Shown in pieces: positions 33,830-46,035 of a stretch of 64,000 nucleotides of DNA. The DNA is taken from positions 2,046,001 to 2,110,000 of the forward strand of contig JANCIK010000011.1 of assembly GCA_028532985.1 (NCBI GenBank), given 5' to 3'. The notes beneath the pieces were generated by a model, which was given only the letters and a program-made list of their open reading frames with translations, searched no databases and was not told the origin of the DNA. Each line of letters starts with the position of its first letter. The stretch's first letter is position 1. The position numbers and the translations under genes were made by a program. This stretch comes from Stropharia rugosoannulata (taxonomy: Eukaryota > Basidiomycota > Agaricomycetes > Agaricales > Strophariaceae).

Positions 33830-34701
33830 ATGGTTCACTCGCGCAAATTCTGCTGCTGTCTCCCCGTCCGCTTCGGTGTCTTCGTACGTGCCTCCTGCTT
33901 CACCGGGTAGCCTCGTCCGCTGACGTGGGCTGCGTACAGATCCTGTCGCTCATCGCGATGGCTGGTGGTTCCTTCGTCGCGGCATACGGGTTCATCCAGA
34001 TTGCCCGCCGCAGTATGTATTGCAATATGTTGAGGGAAACTCAAATTTACCAAGTTGTGCAGACAAGCTGTCGTTGACCAGAGATGACCTAACTGCGTTA
34101 TGGATTCAATCTGTGATGTTTACGTTCCTTGCATTGTTGGCTGTTTTCGGGTGCGTTACTCACGTTCGTACATCCTCCGTCGAGTACTGACGCAGGGGCG
34201 TTTAGCTTCTTGGGAGCACTGATCAAGAACAGGCGTATGGTTTCCACCTTCGCTATCTCCGTAGCCATCCATCTCGGACTTAGCGTTGCATGTGGTATTT
34301 ACTCGCTCGTTATGCTCTTCAAGCAGAAAGCCCAAATCGCAGTTGAAAACTGTGTCACATCCGGCACCCAGGACGCTACCCTCGACTCCTGCCACCATGC
34401 CGTGACAATCATGAAATGGGTCATGGTCGGCGTATATGTTGCCACCTGGATCATCCAGCTATGTGAGCTTGGTATTTCCTCATTAATGTAATCAATACTG
34501 ACAGTCTACACAGACGCCTACTTCGTGATTGAGAGATACGTTGACCAACTGGACGAGGAATCTGGTGCCAAGCAGCCTGTCATCATCCAGCAAACCGTCA
34601 TGCCTTCCGCGGCAATGCCGACGGCCTACAGCAACTTCCAGCAGTATCCGTTTACCTCCCCCGGTCAGGCGCACGGACGAGACGCCAGCCACAACGTTTA
34701 G
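33830..34701 (+). CDS. Four-helix membrane protein of a basidiomycete family (function unknown)
   Basis: Five exons. The N-terminus is MVHSRKFCCCLPVRFGVF, with a Cys cluster before the first helix. Four hydrophobic stretches follow: ILSLIAMAGGSFVAAYGFI, SVMFTFLALLAVFG, FAISVAIHLGLSVACGIYSLV, and WVMVGVYVATWIIQL. Between helices 3 and 4 is an extracellular-like loop with Cys pairs (ENCVTSG, DSCHHA). The tail is cytoplasmic (DAYFVIERYVDQLDEESG, ending ASHNV). The MVHS/CCCLPVR start is familiar from predicted tetraspan-like proteins of Agaricomycetes. No function is known to me. All introns are GT-AG and about 50-60 bp, and the gene looks intact. Confidence 0.78.
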
Positions 34702-35611
34702 AACCATCTTTATTGGCACTGTGAAGTCATGATGATTTACGACCTGCCTGGTGCAGCGAGTAATACATATCATACCAGGGCTGTCAATGTGGTTTTGTAA
34801 ATTACATGACTGAATATAGTGATTATAAAATTCCCTAGAGTGAGGTGGAGCACGAACAAAGAATTCCGCTAGCAAAGGAACAAATATCATGCAAAGTGAA
34901 TTAATGGATATGAAATAGTTGCAGACAAATGTGTGGCCGTTTGTCCGTTGGGCTGAAGGGGGATTCGGTTGCGTGCGAATTCGCGAAAAGGGTCAGCGTA
35001 TAGGTGCCCGGCGTGCGTGCCGAAGCGTGCCGAATTCCCGGCGCGGTGAGTTTGGGAAGCAGAACTTTGGCAAAAGTTAAAACTGGTGTGCAAACACGTC
35101 GCACGAAGTCAACGCCCGAGGCATCCTAGTGCTTGGATCCAAACGCCTGCGTTGAGGGCGAACTTTCTATAAAGCTGGTGAGCCAAACGCAGGATAGAGG
35201 GTGGGTGGGTCGAAAAATTAAAGCGGGCGGCAGGCTCGAGAAAGCTAATGATGATTGTGTCCAAAAGTCACTGTAAATTGAAAGTGTAAAAAATGAGAGT
35301 TTCCAAGCATCTATAGAGACATATGAAGAAATTAAATTGTAATGAAGTAACTATGTTGTAGGTGCGTAGTAATACAAGGGCAGAATCTGGCTGCATACTA
35401 AATGTTTGTGTCCGTAGGTAATCTGCGAGAGTCTGTTAGTCCATGAAGCTTGAAGAGTCCGTGCCGCATCGTGTGATTAGTATAGCGAGTGTGCAGAGTC
35501 TATGAAATCAGCAGGGCCTCTAGAATCATTTAATCAGCTTTTCACTCAAAGCCTCGTAGTAAATAATAATCTCCGTGTCCGTGACTTTATGACCGCGGTG
35601 AAGCGGCCCTC
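34702..35611. other. Intergenic stretch between convergent genes
   Basis: No coding signal beyond short frames on the minus strand (35104-34887) with low-complexity translation. It holds 3' UTRs of the flanking convergent genes. Confidence 0.45.
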
Positions 35612-36727
35612 CTAGACTTGAGTGACCTGGCCCTGCTCAGTCGCATCTGAACCGAACCTGAGTTCACTTAATGGAGTGTTGGAGAGATTCGCCTTGGAAA
35701 ATGCAATACCCATTGCAACACGAAGAATAATTAACTGCGGCGCTATCCCCTGCCAAAATTGGCGCCTGTCAGCTAATGGAAGTCATAAGTAAAGTAACAG
35801 AAATGTTACCGCGGAGAGCACCCATACATTTGCCAGAGCGATAGAAAAATCGTTGTCTAGTGCATAGACAACCGCAAAAGCTATCCCAAACAGCGCATAT
35901 GGGAGAGCCGACTCGATTAGGATAGCGACCACGAATAGGTATAGTGCTGCTTGCTTGCGTGATATGATGTCTTTGAACCTTTCATAGGACGTGATGATCT
36001 TCAGGGATATGATAGCCGTTACCATTACATTGAATATTACGGCGAGGGATATCCATAGTGAGCCGTACTGGATATTTCCTAGTCGAAGAAAGTCATTTGG
36101 AGTTGAAGAGGATCCCACAATTGATATGATTGCGAGTGCTAGAAAAAAAATAAGGGACGTTCCTGTATTGGCAGACGGTAAAGCTATTACATACATGCAT
36201 AGGCAAGTAGCACAGCAACAGGAGGTAGGACAGTCCATGACCGAGAACCCGTAATCTTAAAGCAACGAAACAGCTTAATTTAATGCCCGTTATTATCAGC
36301 TCTGTGCATATTTGAAAATGATAATTATCTTACTAGAAGGCAATCGCCAAGCATTAAACCAAACGTCGCAGAAAGAGTACCCATGTTGACATACCATGCA
36401 TCAGTCTTCTCAGTCAAATATCCTAATGGGCCACCTGGTCCGTTACGATGGGTAATCCACATTGACAGACCAATGAACAGTCTTGACCCTTGCTCAATGC
36501 CAATTGCTACCGCTAAGACGACAGAAAATGTGATGTAGAATAGCCTTTGCTTTCTATTGTAGAGGTCCTTAGTGGACAAGAAGTAGATGGATTGAAAGCA
36601 TAAGGCGAGTTGGATACCTGTTCAATTCGCAAAATCAGCAACGACATACGGCCAGAAAATAAACTTCGTCACCATATAGAAACACACCCAGTGAATTACC
36701 AATATAAAAAAGGATTTCAAGCTCCAT
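35612..36727 (-). CDS. Seven-helix membrane protein of an Agaricomycete family, copy 1
   Basis: The start at 36727 gives MELEILFYIGNSLGVFLYG. Next come a helix over QLALCFQSIYFLSTKDLYN, the loop ITHRNGPGGPLGYL, and helices TLSATFGLMLGDCLLVR, LIFFLALAIISIVG, SLWISLAVIFNVMVTAIISL, LYLFVVAILIESALPYALF and ANVWVLSA. The last exon, IAPQLIILRVAMGIAF, ends at 35612. The ITHRNGPGGP and PQLIILRVAMG motifs define a family of receptor-like membrane proteins in mushrooms with no assigned role. Introns are short and in frame. It is a tandem paralogue of the gene at 37793-38917. Confidence 0.78.
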
Positions 36728-37792
36728 TGTGGAACCCGAAGGACGGGAAGGAAGCTAGGGGGTATCTGTATATCCTGCCGTTACACGAACTTTATATAGT
36801 ACTAGTCGGAGGTATTTCAGTGGGCTATAATCTCCCCTTAGGAAGTCTGAGTATTTGATGCTGTGTAAGATGTAATACTAAATCGTGTCCACGGAAGGAT
36901 TAATTTGAAGAAGTAAGATACTATAAACGCTCTGGTTTTACTGAATATAAAACCTTATTGCTACGGTTACCACTCTGTATTAGGATGATTTCAGCTACCA
37001 CAGTCAAGCGTTGGTAGATCTCATTCAATTTTAACTAAATAAATTCTTACAACTCATGTGCCATCCCTCAAGATTACTATCATCCGCATTCACTCGGAAG
37101 CTACGGAAATATGAAGCAGTGTAGTGCTGTGCGCTGCGTAGAAGAAACTAAGGAAAGGTGCACACATGATCAACACGAAATGCCAGAAATAGCCTATCAC
37201 GAGGAACAAATGAACTTCGTATGTGAGAAACAGAACACCATATAACGGGTAAGAGCCACCGAAACTTGGAGCTCGTCGATGATCCAGTTGATGGCCTTCA
37301 TTTCGAGTGGAGTGCATGCACAGGAATGTCATTGGACTCCTTCATTTTGCCTAGTGCTTGATAGTTGATGATGCTAGTTATTAAAGGAACATTCGAATTT
37401 TCAAGGCATATTACTAGTCTGAGTACAAGATCTTTGAAGTATGCATTGTGAATCGGCTTGCAATCAGCTGCTACATAGAAAACTAGTGAAACACCGGCTC
37501 AGGGTATGACCAGGCGTGTTTATTTATATCTTGTGGATCTCAATCTGTCAATGTTCGCTTTTGATATCAAGTTCACATACCTTACTTACAACGAGATGTG
37601 TTCAGAGTGAGGCTGTGCACAACGCCGATGAGAGTCACGACGGGGACACAAACAATCTCAGCCTCACTCTCACATGAAATCTAGACAGAAATTCTCATTA
37701 CAAGCCTGTAATAAGGGCAAATAGACACTCTACTTGGCTTTTAACAATTAATGGCTAGATCGTAATGTGTGTGCTATCCATGTCAGCTTTAA
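36728..37792. other. Spacer between the tandem membrane-protein genes
   Basis: Contains an 80-codon minus frame (37332-37090) with hydrophobic runs (YEVHLFLVIGYFWHFVLIM). It does not match the neighbouring family and is not convincing as a gene. Confidence 0.35.
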
Positions 37793-38917
37793 CTATACAG
37801 CCGTATCGACATCATTATGGCGGGAATGGTCTCTCGTCTGGTTCTGCTCAAACATGAGCTCGCTTAATGGTGCGTTTGGCAGAGTGTCCTTGGACCATGC
37901 AATACCCATTGCAACACGCAAAATAATTAACTGCGGTCCTATGCCCTGCCAATCTCACTCCCGTCAGCCAAATTCTCATGAGTGTAATATTGTGAAAATC
38001 ATTACCGCAGATAGTACCCATATATTTGCCAAAGCCATGGAAGAAGCACTGTCCAGTGCATAAGCCACCGCAAAGGCTATCGCAAATAATGCATACGGGA
38101 GTGCCGACTCGACTAGGATTGCGACCACACCCAAGTACAATGCTGCATGCTTGCGTGATATAGTGGCTTTTATTCTGGTATAAGCCGTGATGATCTTCAG
38201 AGATATGATTGCTGTCACCATTACGTTGAACAGGACGGCGAGGCATATCCATAATGTGCCAGCTCGGACATTTCCTAGTCGGAGAAAGTCATTTGCAGTA
38301 GAGGCAGTCTCCACAATGGATACAATTGCTAGTGCTAAATGAAAAAGGGATGGGCGGATACCATGGATTTTTTAAAGATATGAAAGTCGTACATGCGTAG
38401 GTGAGAAGTATAGCAGCAGGAGCGAGGATGATCCAGAGCCGAGAACCCGTAATTATGAAGCAGCGAAACAGCTGTAATAGCAGATATTAGGTTTGCAAAG
38501 TTTCAAAATATGTGAGATATCTTACTAAAAGACAGTCACCAATAACTAGACCAAATGTCCCGGAAGCAGTGCCCGTGTTAATGTACCACGCATCAACAGT
38601 CTCACTGAGATATTCTAAGGGGCCACCTGGCCCGTTACGATGGGTAATCCACATTGACTGACCAGTGAAAAGTCTCGCCGCCTGCTCAATACCAACTGCC
38701 ACTGTTATGGCGGCAGTGAACGAAGTGTAGAATAGTCTTTGATTTTTACTGTAAAGGCTCTTGGTCGACAAGAAGTAGATAGATTGAAAACATAAGGTGA
38801 GTTGGACACCTGTTCAAATAGTCAGCCAGTAGTAGTCTAAAGCTTAAGAGAGACTTCGCTACCGTATAACAATACACCCAGTGCATTACCAACGTAAAAG
38901 AAATTCTCGAGGTCCAT
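37793..38917 (-). CDS. Seven-helix membrane protein of an Agaricomycete family, copy 2
   Basis: The start at 38917 gives MDLENFFYVGNALGVLLYG. It keeps the same order of segments as copy 1: STKSLYSKNQRLFY, ITHRNGPGGPLEYL, ASGTFGLVIGDCLLVR, LWICLAVLFNVMVTAIISLK, LYLGVVAILVESALPYALF, ANIWVLSA, GIGPQLIILRVAMGIAW. It ends VDTAV at 37793. Exon-intron structure is shared with copy 1, including the intron between WVLSA and the PQLIILRVAMG exon, so the pair arose by tandem duplication. Most substitutions are conservative and both copies appear intact. Function is unknown. Confidence 0.78.
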
Positions 38918-39183
38918 TATGGAGGCCGAGCATAGAAAAGAAGGGGATGCCTACACATCCGATCTGTTGCTGTACCTAATTTATAAGATGTAAGAAAACT
39001 ATGTTTGTCACAACGTCTCTCATCAGTAATACGGTCAGCATGCGGCTGATTTTGTTGTTTTGTGTGTCAGACGTGATATGGGCTCCATGCCTACCTATTC
39101 TCATGATCATAATTTGATCCTTTGCAAATGTGAATTGACTTAACTGTGTATTAGCTGACTTTGTCTGAAGGAAACGTCTATTT

Positions 39184-39513
39184 TTAATTGCACGCCGCTG
39201 AGTACCTTGAAATTCCAAATTTCATACCGAAAAAGTTCTTTTTTGAAGACGAGAATTGCTCTAGGCATAGCTCTTTGAAGGCAATAAGCTCCCATCCATT
39301 GCGCACCCATCTCTGCTCCTTGGATGTAACTCCAAACCAGTTGTCGCTTCCGTCAGAATGCGTATACTTTGATGCGAAGCAAAGTATATTGGTTGCGCCC
39401 TTGGCGTCAAAGATAGCAAATGCTCCCATTACGTCTTGGGATGTTGGCTGTGCAGTGGTAGATCTTTCAGCTGGATTCTGCACGTAAGGGGTAGGGGACG
39501 TGCCTTCTAGCAA
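39184..39513 (-). CDS. Short hypothetical protein
   Basis: A 109-codon frame with a protein-like middle (DVMGAFAIFDAKGATNILC, then TSKEQRWVRNGWELIAFKEL). The frame stays open upstream of the ATG, so it may be the last exon of a longer gene or a relic. No family is recognised. It lies 350 bp downstream of the HET gene on the same strand. Confidence 0.35.
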   Translation of the reverse strand: MLEGTSPTPYVQNPAERSTTAQPTSQDVMGAFAIFDAKGATNILCFASKYTHSDGSDNWFGVTSKEQRWVRNGWELIAFKELCLEQFSSSKKNFFGMKFGISRYSAACN

Positions 39514-39868
39514 GGAAGCGAAGCACTGGAGGTTGGAGTATCTATAAATGAGTAGGCATATTTATGTGTGGAACAAGGGGCTTGTAGTTCGTTAGTGTTT
39601 TGCATGATCTCCCAGCACTTGGACGCTACAGACCTTGATTATACAGGTTTGTAAATAACGCATTGCTATTTTTGGTGTCGGTAGTTGAGAATCTCCGGTT
39701 CATTCACACATTAACGATTTAATAATCGGGAGGTGTTGTTTAAAATAATCCTCTCGTTGGCAGTCTCGACTCGCCAAGAGATACAATGCGATACTTACAC
39801 AGGTCGCTATCACCTGGTGCACATTCTGCGCAAATGATGACGCCCGAAGTGTGTACGATCTCGAGAGA

Positions 39869-41845
39869 TTACTGAATTATCAATGTGGCCCGTTCTGCAA
39901 GACCTTCACCAAAAAACGTGGTTGTACTATCGGGCCAATCGTACTGCCGAAAAGCTCCAATGCGATTATAATTGTCACCGGTTTCTGCTTTTGAGATGAC
40001 TAGTCCCATGTTCATCCATGCCGTCGGGGAGGTGGCATGAACAACCAGAAGGGCCCATATCTCTGCGTCTGAATCAGGGTTGGTGTCCGGCATAAATGAC
40101 ACTGCGTCATCCGCACTGTTTTCTTTAGGTACGTTTGTTCCCCAGCGCAACTTGTATCCGTAAATTTCGCCGTCCTCCTCTTCCGCCATCCAATGGACGC
40201 GCTGAAGCGGGCCGCAAATGCGTATCGTGGCGCTGGCGAGTTGGCCGTTTGGTGCTGCCAGATCAGCGACAGCCTCAAGCAATTCTGTTTTCCAATCAAA
40301 TGTATATGCAAAATCCTGGATGCCCGCAACTATAGCGCAGTTGAAGGAGGCCCACGACCACGTAGGCGCTTGATATGTCGATGGACGAACTTGAGGGCTT
40401 TCAACGTGCCACAGAAGTTCTGGGAGGAGGTATTCCTTCCACAGGCCAGCGATATTGTGCAACCCCGTTCGCCATTCCACGAGTCTGACAAGGCCGGCGA
40501 CAGCAACCAGTTTATCACTTCCGAAAGTGAGCCCGCAGGGGTTGTACATCGTTATAACTCGCACCCACCAGCGCCAGAACGCCGTGTAAGTGGCATCAAC
40601 CTGACCGGTCAATTTGAGATTACAAGCTTCGTGTATGGCATGCTTCGAGCCGGGTATGGAAGTACGCATCTCAGTGGATGTACAGCTCGAGACATTTCCT
40701 TTGACGCATTCCCAGTAGATACCAAAAGTTCCGTATAAGACTGTACGCGGCGAGAGCATTCGCTCTTGCATCACCCATGCGCGCTCGTGAAGAGGTTCGA
40801 CGAGAGGACCATATCCTGTGTGTTCTAACATTTTTCTCTCTTTGCTCGGGGGCATGAATAATGTTTGACCTTCATGCTTGAAATCGAATGTGTACCGCTG
40901 GAAACAAAGTGGGTTCCTGGTCTTGAAGCAGCCGCTATCGCCGTCTATACCGCCTAGTGCAGCAATGGTGAGGACAGATCCTCGGTAAATATCGCCCATG
41001 ATCGCAGACTCGGTCTGCCAGTGTTCCTTCGAGTCCTGGATAATACAGAGGGAGTCGATCCAGAGGTATTGGTAGCCGAGCTTACGAGTGATGAGAATGG
41101 CGTCTTGGAAAGTCTTCGGGAGGCTGCTAGGATCAATGTTACGCAGTAAATCATCTCGATTTTCAGAAAGCAGTCTGAATATGTGAGCTCCACCCCATCG
41201 ATGACTAAGTGTCACGAAGGTCGGCGTTCCCGACAGCTCTTTTGTGGCGCATAGGCGTAAGCTTTGCGGATTGATTTGTACGAGGTAACTGGGCGATACA
41301 GACGTACTGCGAGAGGCGGGAGCTCGCCTGACTTCCTCGCATATTGGATGTTCAGAGAGACAGCAGTTAAGCCATGTACGAGCCAGATCAAAAGTGACTT
41401 CTGAGCCAGTTGAGAGGCTCCATGATGCGGGAAGGATTTGCTTAGGATCGCTCGTGGCTTCGACGTAGAAGGTTTGGCTTGGGATGAGAACGCGACCTGC
41501 TTCCTCCAGCTTAGCTGTTATGAATGCCAGTGGGCCACCATTCGTTGGCGATGTGCCAGGACGCGACATGTACATGGAGATCGTCTGGGGTAATGTACGT
41601 ATTTCAGTACTTGCGTGTGCTGGACAGAGCCCCTGACTGATGATAGAGCAGATGTGGCATCCTTTCAATCCGGATTCTTGGATCGAGGAGACGGTGTAAG
41701 GACCGAAATCGGAAGAGTGCAAGAAGTCAGTCGACTCCGGTTTTTGAAGCAAGGTTTGTAGGGAGCCAACTAAAGTTGAGCATCTATCACAAATTGTATT
41801 TGGATTTGCGGAAACATTATCGCCGGGTGCGTGACTGACGCTCAT
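39869..41845 (-). CDS. HET-domain protein (heterokaryon incompatibility type), 658 aa
   Basis: A single uninterrupted exon. The N-terminal Cys region has NTICDRCSTLVG and LKGCHICSIISQG, matching in layout the Cys pairs of the other HET protein here. The HET domain contains FVTLSHRWGG (about residue 207), YLWIDSLCIIQDS (about 258-270) and ERAWVMQERMLSPR (about 352). YQAPTWSWASFNC follows, the W-S-W motif usual downstream of HET domains. The C-terminal third has no known domain. Expected role: non-self recognition or cell-death induction after hyphal fusion. The sequence is too different from 20167-22407 to be a recent duplicate. Start taken at the first ATG (41845). No introns are needed. Confidence 0.92.
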   Translation of the reverse strand: MSVSHAPGDNVSANPNTICDRCSTLVGSLQTLLQKPESTDFLHSSDFGPYTVSSIQESGLKGCHICSIISQGLCPAHASTEIRTLPQTISMYMSRPGTSPTNGGPLAFITAKLEEAGRVLIPSQTFYVEATSDPKQILPASWSLSTGSEVTFDLARTWLNCCLSEHPICEEVRRAPASRSTSVSPSYLVQINPQSLRLCATKELSGTPTFVTLSHRWGGAHIFRLLSENRDDLLRNIDPSSLPKTFQDAILITRKLGYQYLWIDSLCIIQDSKEHWQTESAIMGDIYRGSVLTIAALGGIDGDSGCFKTRNPLCFQRYTFDFKHEGQTLFMPPSKERKMLEHTGYGPLVEPLHERAWVMQERMLSPRTVLYGTFGIYWECVKGNVSSCTSTEMRTSIPGSKHAIHEACNLKLTGQVDATYTAFWRWWVRVITMYNPCGLTFGSDKLVAVAGLVRLVEWRTGLHNIAGLWKEYLLPELLWHVESPQVRPSTYQAPTWSWASFNCAIVAGIQDFAYTFDWKTELLEAVADLAAPNGQLASATIRICGPLQRVHWMAEEEDGEIYGYKLRWGTNVPKENSADDAVSFMPDTNPDSDAEIWALLVVHATSPTAWMNMGLVISKAETGDNYNRIGAFRQYDWPDSTTTFFGEGLAERATLIIQ

Positions 41846-42422
41846 TTTCTAGTAAGCTGCCTAGAGACGTCCCTCGCTGTCAGTAGGTCCTTGTAAGTGT
41901 TCAAAGTGCTCACTGACTCAGCGGTAGTGCTAGTATGGTGGGTGTAAGAGGGAGGTGGTGGTACAATCGCTACCCATCATCTTGAAATTATCCAAATCAA
42001 TGTCATTATCAATCTCCAAGGAAAAAATAAGTTCGTTGGTCGTCAGTAACAGAGACCTAAGAGGGATGTAGGTCCTGAGAATCCACCGCTCTCTCAAATC
42101 CAACTGTTTTATGATGCAAACAGGACTGTGTGTGAGAAGTTGGGGTAAGTACTGGTTGGTTGGAGTGTGGAGTGAGCATTCGGGACAGACAGAAAGTTCG
42201 GGCAAGACGAAGGTTGGTCAACGACCTGCGGGCCGGCCCTCCCGGAGAGTGGGAAAACCGAACTGACGAACCTTGTACGATGGCTTGCTGTTCTCTTCGC
42301 TCTGTTACGCGCGCACCATACCTCGACGGATTGTACTATAGAAACAAGAGGACAGGCATCTCAAACGCCGAAGTATCTAACAAACAACTTTTGCTGAAGG
42401 AGGAGAAGAAAAATACTCAGAA

Positions 42423-45400
42423 ATGGCGTCGAACAAGCCAAACAAGCTGGCGTTCCTCAATATGCCCGCTCCCGCTTCGTATGTCGCGGGTCTGGGTCGC
42501 GGGTGAGTGTCCCTGTTCTATGGTACTTGAGTGCGTATCAGGGCTGACTAGAGGCGTGGAATAGTGCATCAGGATTCACCACTCGCTCGGATATTGGGCC
42601 TGCAAGAGAAGGACCGTCGGCGGAGGTTATTGCGTAAGTTCTGCTTCTGACTTGTATGTGCACGCCCCCTGAAATCGTACCTTGCGTAAATACAGAGAGG
42701 CACAAGCCCGGCGCGGTGAGGATGTTGAGGTCGATCCCGACCAGTTTCAGGACCCGGACAACGAGTATGGTCTGTTTGCGGGCACGACTTATGAGCAGGA
42801 CGACGAGGAGGCAGACAAGATATACGAGGCTGTGGATGAGCGCATGGATTCGAGGCGAAGGAAACAGAGGTACGTTTCTTTGCCGTACTACACGGGCTCC
42901 CTTGTTCATTGAACTCGTACAGGGAAGCAGCAGAGCAGGCGCAACTCGCGAAGCACCGCGCCGAGCGGCCCAAAATTCAACAACAATTCGCTGATCTCAA
43001 GCGCGGGCTGGCGACAGTAAGTGATGCAGAGTGGGAGGCAATACCCGAGGTGGGCAACCTCACGCGGAAGAAACGACGACGCACTGAAGAGAACAGCCGG
43101 ACGTATGTCGTCCCGGACAGTGTCCTCGTTGGCGATAGGTCGAGGGGCGAATACGAGAATGCACTAGATGCGCGACAGCAGATGAACGAGGGTGGAGGCA
43201 TGGAGACGCCTGCTGAGCGCGGGATGATGACGGATTTTGTAGAAATTGGACAGGCAAGGGACAAGATTTTGGGCTTGAAGCTCGATCAGGTACGCTTATC
43301 TCTTCCCCTCGCTAATAGAACAAATCATTAAATCTAAACTACACTGTAACAGCTTTCAGCGACTCCCGCCCAGTCCGGCCTCTCCACTTCGATCGACCCG
43401 CGGGGCTACCTCACCTCCCTGGACAGCGTCGTGCTCAAATCGGATGCAGAAATTGGGGACATCAAGCGTGCACGCATGCTCTTTGACTCTCTTGTGAAGA
43501 GTAACCCGAAGCATGCCCCGGGGTGGATTGCCGCTGCGTGCTTGGAGGAACATGCGGGACGGATGGTTGCTGCGAGGAAGATGATTCGGCAGGGTTGCGA
43601 AGCGTGTCCCGGGAGCGAGGATGTGTGGATAGAGGCTGCGCGACTGCATGTGAGTCATTAGCTATTTTTTGCTGGATGGCCGTGCTGATGGAATGGTTCA
43701 GAACAATGACGACGCAAAGGTGATACTGGCGAATGCGGTTCAGCATGTAGGCCAGAGCGTCAAGATATGGCTTGCAGCCGCGGATCTGGAGCATGATGTG
43801 AAGGCTAAGAAGAGGGTACTGAGGAAAGGTGAGTTTTTGCTCCCGGTTCCCCTCTCCTGACAACGTTTAATCCTCTACATATGTAGCCCTCGAACACATC
43901 CCCAACTCTGTCCGCCTCTGGAAAGAAACCGTCAACCTGGAGTCGTCGGCTGCCGATGCGCGTATCCTCCTCGCGCGTGCCGTTGAGGTTATCCCACTTT
44001 CCGTTGAGTTGTGGCTGGCACTTGCTCGCCTCGAAACTCCGCAAAGAGCAAAGGCAGTACTGAACAGGGCGCGTAAAATCGTCCCAACGAGCCACGAGTT
44101 CTGGATAGCGGCTGCGCGGCTGGTGGAGCAGGAGGCAGGCGTGGTGGAGGAGGGGGGAAAGGAGAAGACAAAGGAGGAGTTGGAGAAGACGCTCGCGTCT
44201 GTGGATAGTATCATCGAGGCGGCTACGAGAAGTCTCCGCGCGCACCGCGTGTTGCTGACGCGCGAGCAGTGGCTCAAGGAGGCAGAGACGTGCGAGCGGG
44301 AGGGCGCTCTACGCACAGCGGAGGCGATCGTGAAGGCCACGATTGGTATGGACCTGGAGGAGGAGGACCGACTGGATACATGGCTCGGGGACGCCGAGAG
44401 CGCAGAGAGTCGAGGGATGGTGGGCACCGCGCGGGCGATCATTGCACACGCACTCCGGTGCTACCCCGAGAAACGGGCGCTGTGGCGACGTGCGGCGGAG
44501 CTGGAGAAGGCTCATGGGACACGGGAGAGCCTGGATGCGCTGCTTGCGCGCGCGGTGGAGTGCTGTCCGCAGGCGGAGGTCCTCTGGCTCATGGCGGCCA
44601 AGGAGAAGTGGGTTGGGGGAGATGTGCCTGCTGCACGAGGTGTGCTGGAGAGAGCGTTCGTGGCGAATCCCGAGAGCGAGCAGATCTGGCTTGCTGCGGT
44701 CAAGCTCGAGGCAGAGAACGGGGAGCTGGGAGTGGCGAGAGAGCTATTGGTCCGTGCCAGGAGCGTTGCAGACACGGAGCGGGTAAGTACTTGGTTACCA
44801 TTCACCCGTTTTGAAGGCTGACGAACACGGGGGTTTAGATATGGATGAAGTCGGCCGTGTTCGAGCGCCAACAAGGTCAGCTCGATACTGCGCTCGCCAC
44901 GCTTTCCACAGCGCTCTCCAAGTTCCCCAAATTTGCAAAGCTGTACATGATCCAGGGCCAGATCCACCAGACGAGGGGGAATATCCCCGCTGCACGCGCC
45001 GCATTTGCAGCAGGCATCAAGGCGTGCCCGAAGGAGCCCACACTCTGGATCCTCGCCGCGCGGCTGGAGGAGCAGGACGGGAAGAGCATCAAGGCCCGTG
45101 CACTCCTCGAAAAAGCGCGCCTGGTCAACCCATCGAACGACCGCCTCTGGGCCGAATCTGTAGGCGTCGAGGAGCGCGCCGCAGCCGCCGCAGCCGGTGG
45201 GGGATCGGTAACGACCGCGGGCGCTGCGCAGGCCAAGGCCGTCCTCGCGCGCGCGCTACAGGAGTGTCCCATGTCGGGACGCCTCTGGGCGCTCGCGCTG
45301 TGGGCAGAGCCACGAGCGGCACGCAAGACGAAGAGCGTGGACGCGCTGCGGAAGACGAAGGATGCGCCGCTGGTCGTGTGTACGGTTGCGCGGGTGCTGT

Positions 45401-45713
45401 GGGCGGACCGCATGATCGAGCGCGCGCGGGAGTGGTTTGGCCGCGCTGCGGTCGCGGATCCCGATCTGGGCGATGTATGGGGCTGGTGGCTCAAGTTTGA
45501 GCGGCAGCACGGGAACGAAGTAAGTTCACGGTCACAATCTCGACAAAACTGAAGCTCACGAGTCAATAGGAGTATCGCGAGGCAGTACGGACCAAGTGCG
45601 TCGCCGCTGAGCCGCACCACGGCGACGTGTGGCAGAGCATCGCAAAGGATACAGCCAATGCTGGGAGATCAACCCTCCAAATATTGGAAATGGTGGCAGA
45701 TGAGTTAAGGTAG
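42423..45713 (+). CDS. PRP6: Pre-mRNA splicing factor Prp6/Prp1 (U4/U6.U5 tri-snRNP)
   Basis: Bridges U5 and U4/U6 in the tri-snRNP. The N-terminal PRP1 domain starts MASNKPNKLAFLNMPAPASY and contains YVAGLGRGASGFTTRSDIGP and DPDNEYGLFAGTTYEQDDEE. The rest is a long series of HAT/TPR-like repeats of about 34 residues (ARMLFDSLVKSNPKHAPGW; ARKMIRQGCEACPGSEDVW; KRVLRKALEHIPNSVRLW; ARAVEVIPLSVELWLALAR; IAHALRCYPEKRALWRRAA; KARALLEKARLVNPSNDRLW). It ends in the family's REAVRTKCVAAEPHHGDVW segment and VADELR. About 9 exons with large late exons. A tract of alanine and glycine (about 45177-45215) breaks one late repeat. It seems intact and at normal length (about 920 aa). Confidence 0.95.
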
Positions 45714-46035
45714 TAGTTGTCTTCTGTTCTATGCTTAATTTGGATAAAAATAAAAACCGAGAAATTACTGGCTGTATGGCCAGAGTCACAACTGTTGAGA
45801 AAGTATTGGGAAAACAGGTGTCCCGATAATTCATTGCAACTTGCTATTCTGAGCCTGCCGCTCTTCGCCCTTGCGAATATATCGACTCGGACTCCCAGGC
45901 GTTCCACGCTGACCGGCATAGCGGGACACCGAGCAATGAGTTGCGCCATCTGTATGTGCATGTAGCTCGTCTGCATTCATTCCCACAGGTTGTGAGAGAT
46001 CCGAGGTGGGTCTGCTTTTTGACCAACTCGACGCA

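Noticed and set aside
36660..36727. Frameshift in the first exon of membrane-protein copy 1
   Set aside because: Recounting the A run at 36706-36711 gives an open frame (FYIGNSLGVFLYG) matching copy 2.
40193..40738. 181-codon plus frame
   Set aside because: Antisense shadow of the intronless HET gene.
44811..45500. 229-codon plus frame and 247-codon minus frame in the same region
   Set aside because: Both overlap the GC-rich repeat exons of PRP6 and have arginine/alanine-rich translations without domains.
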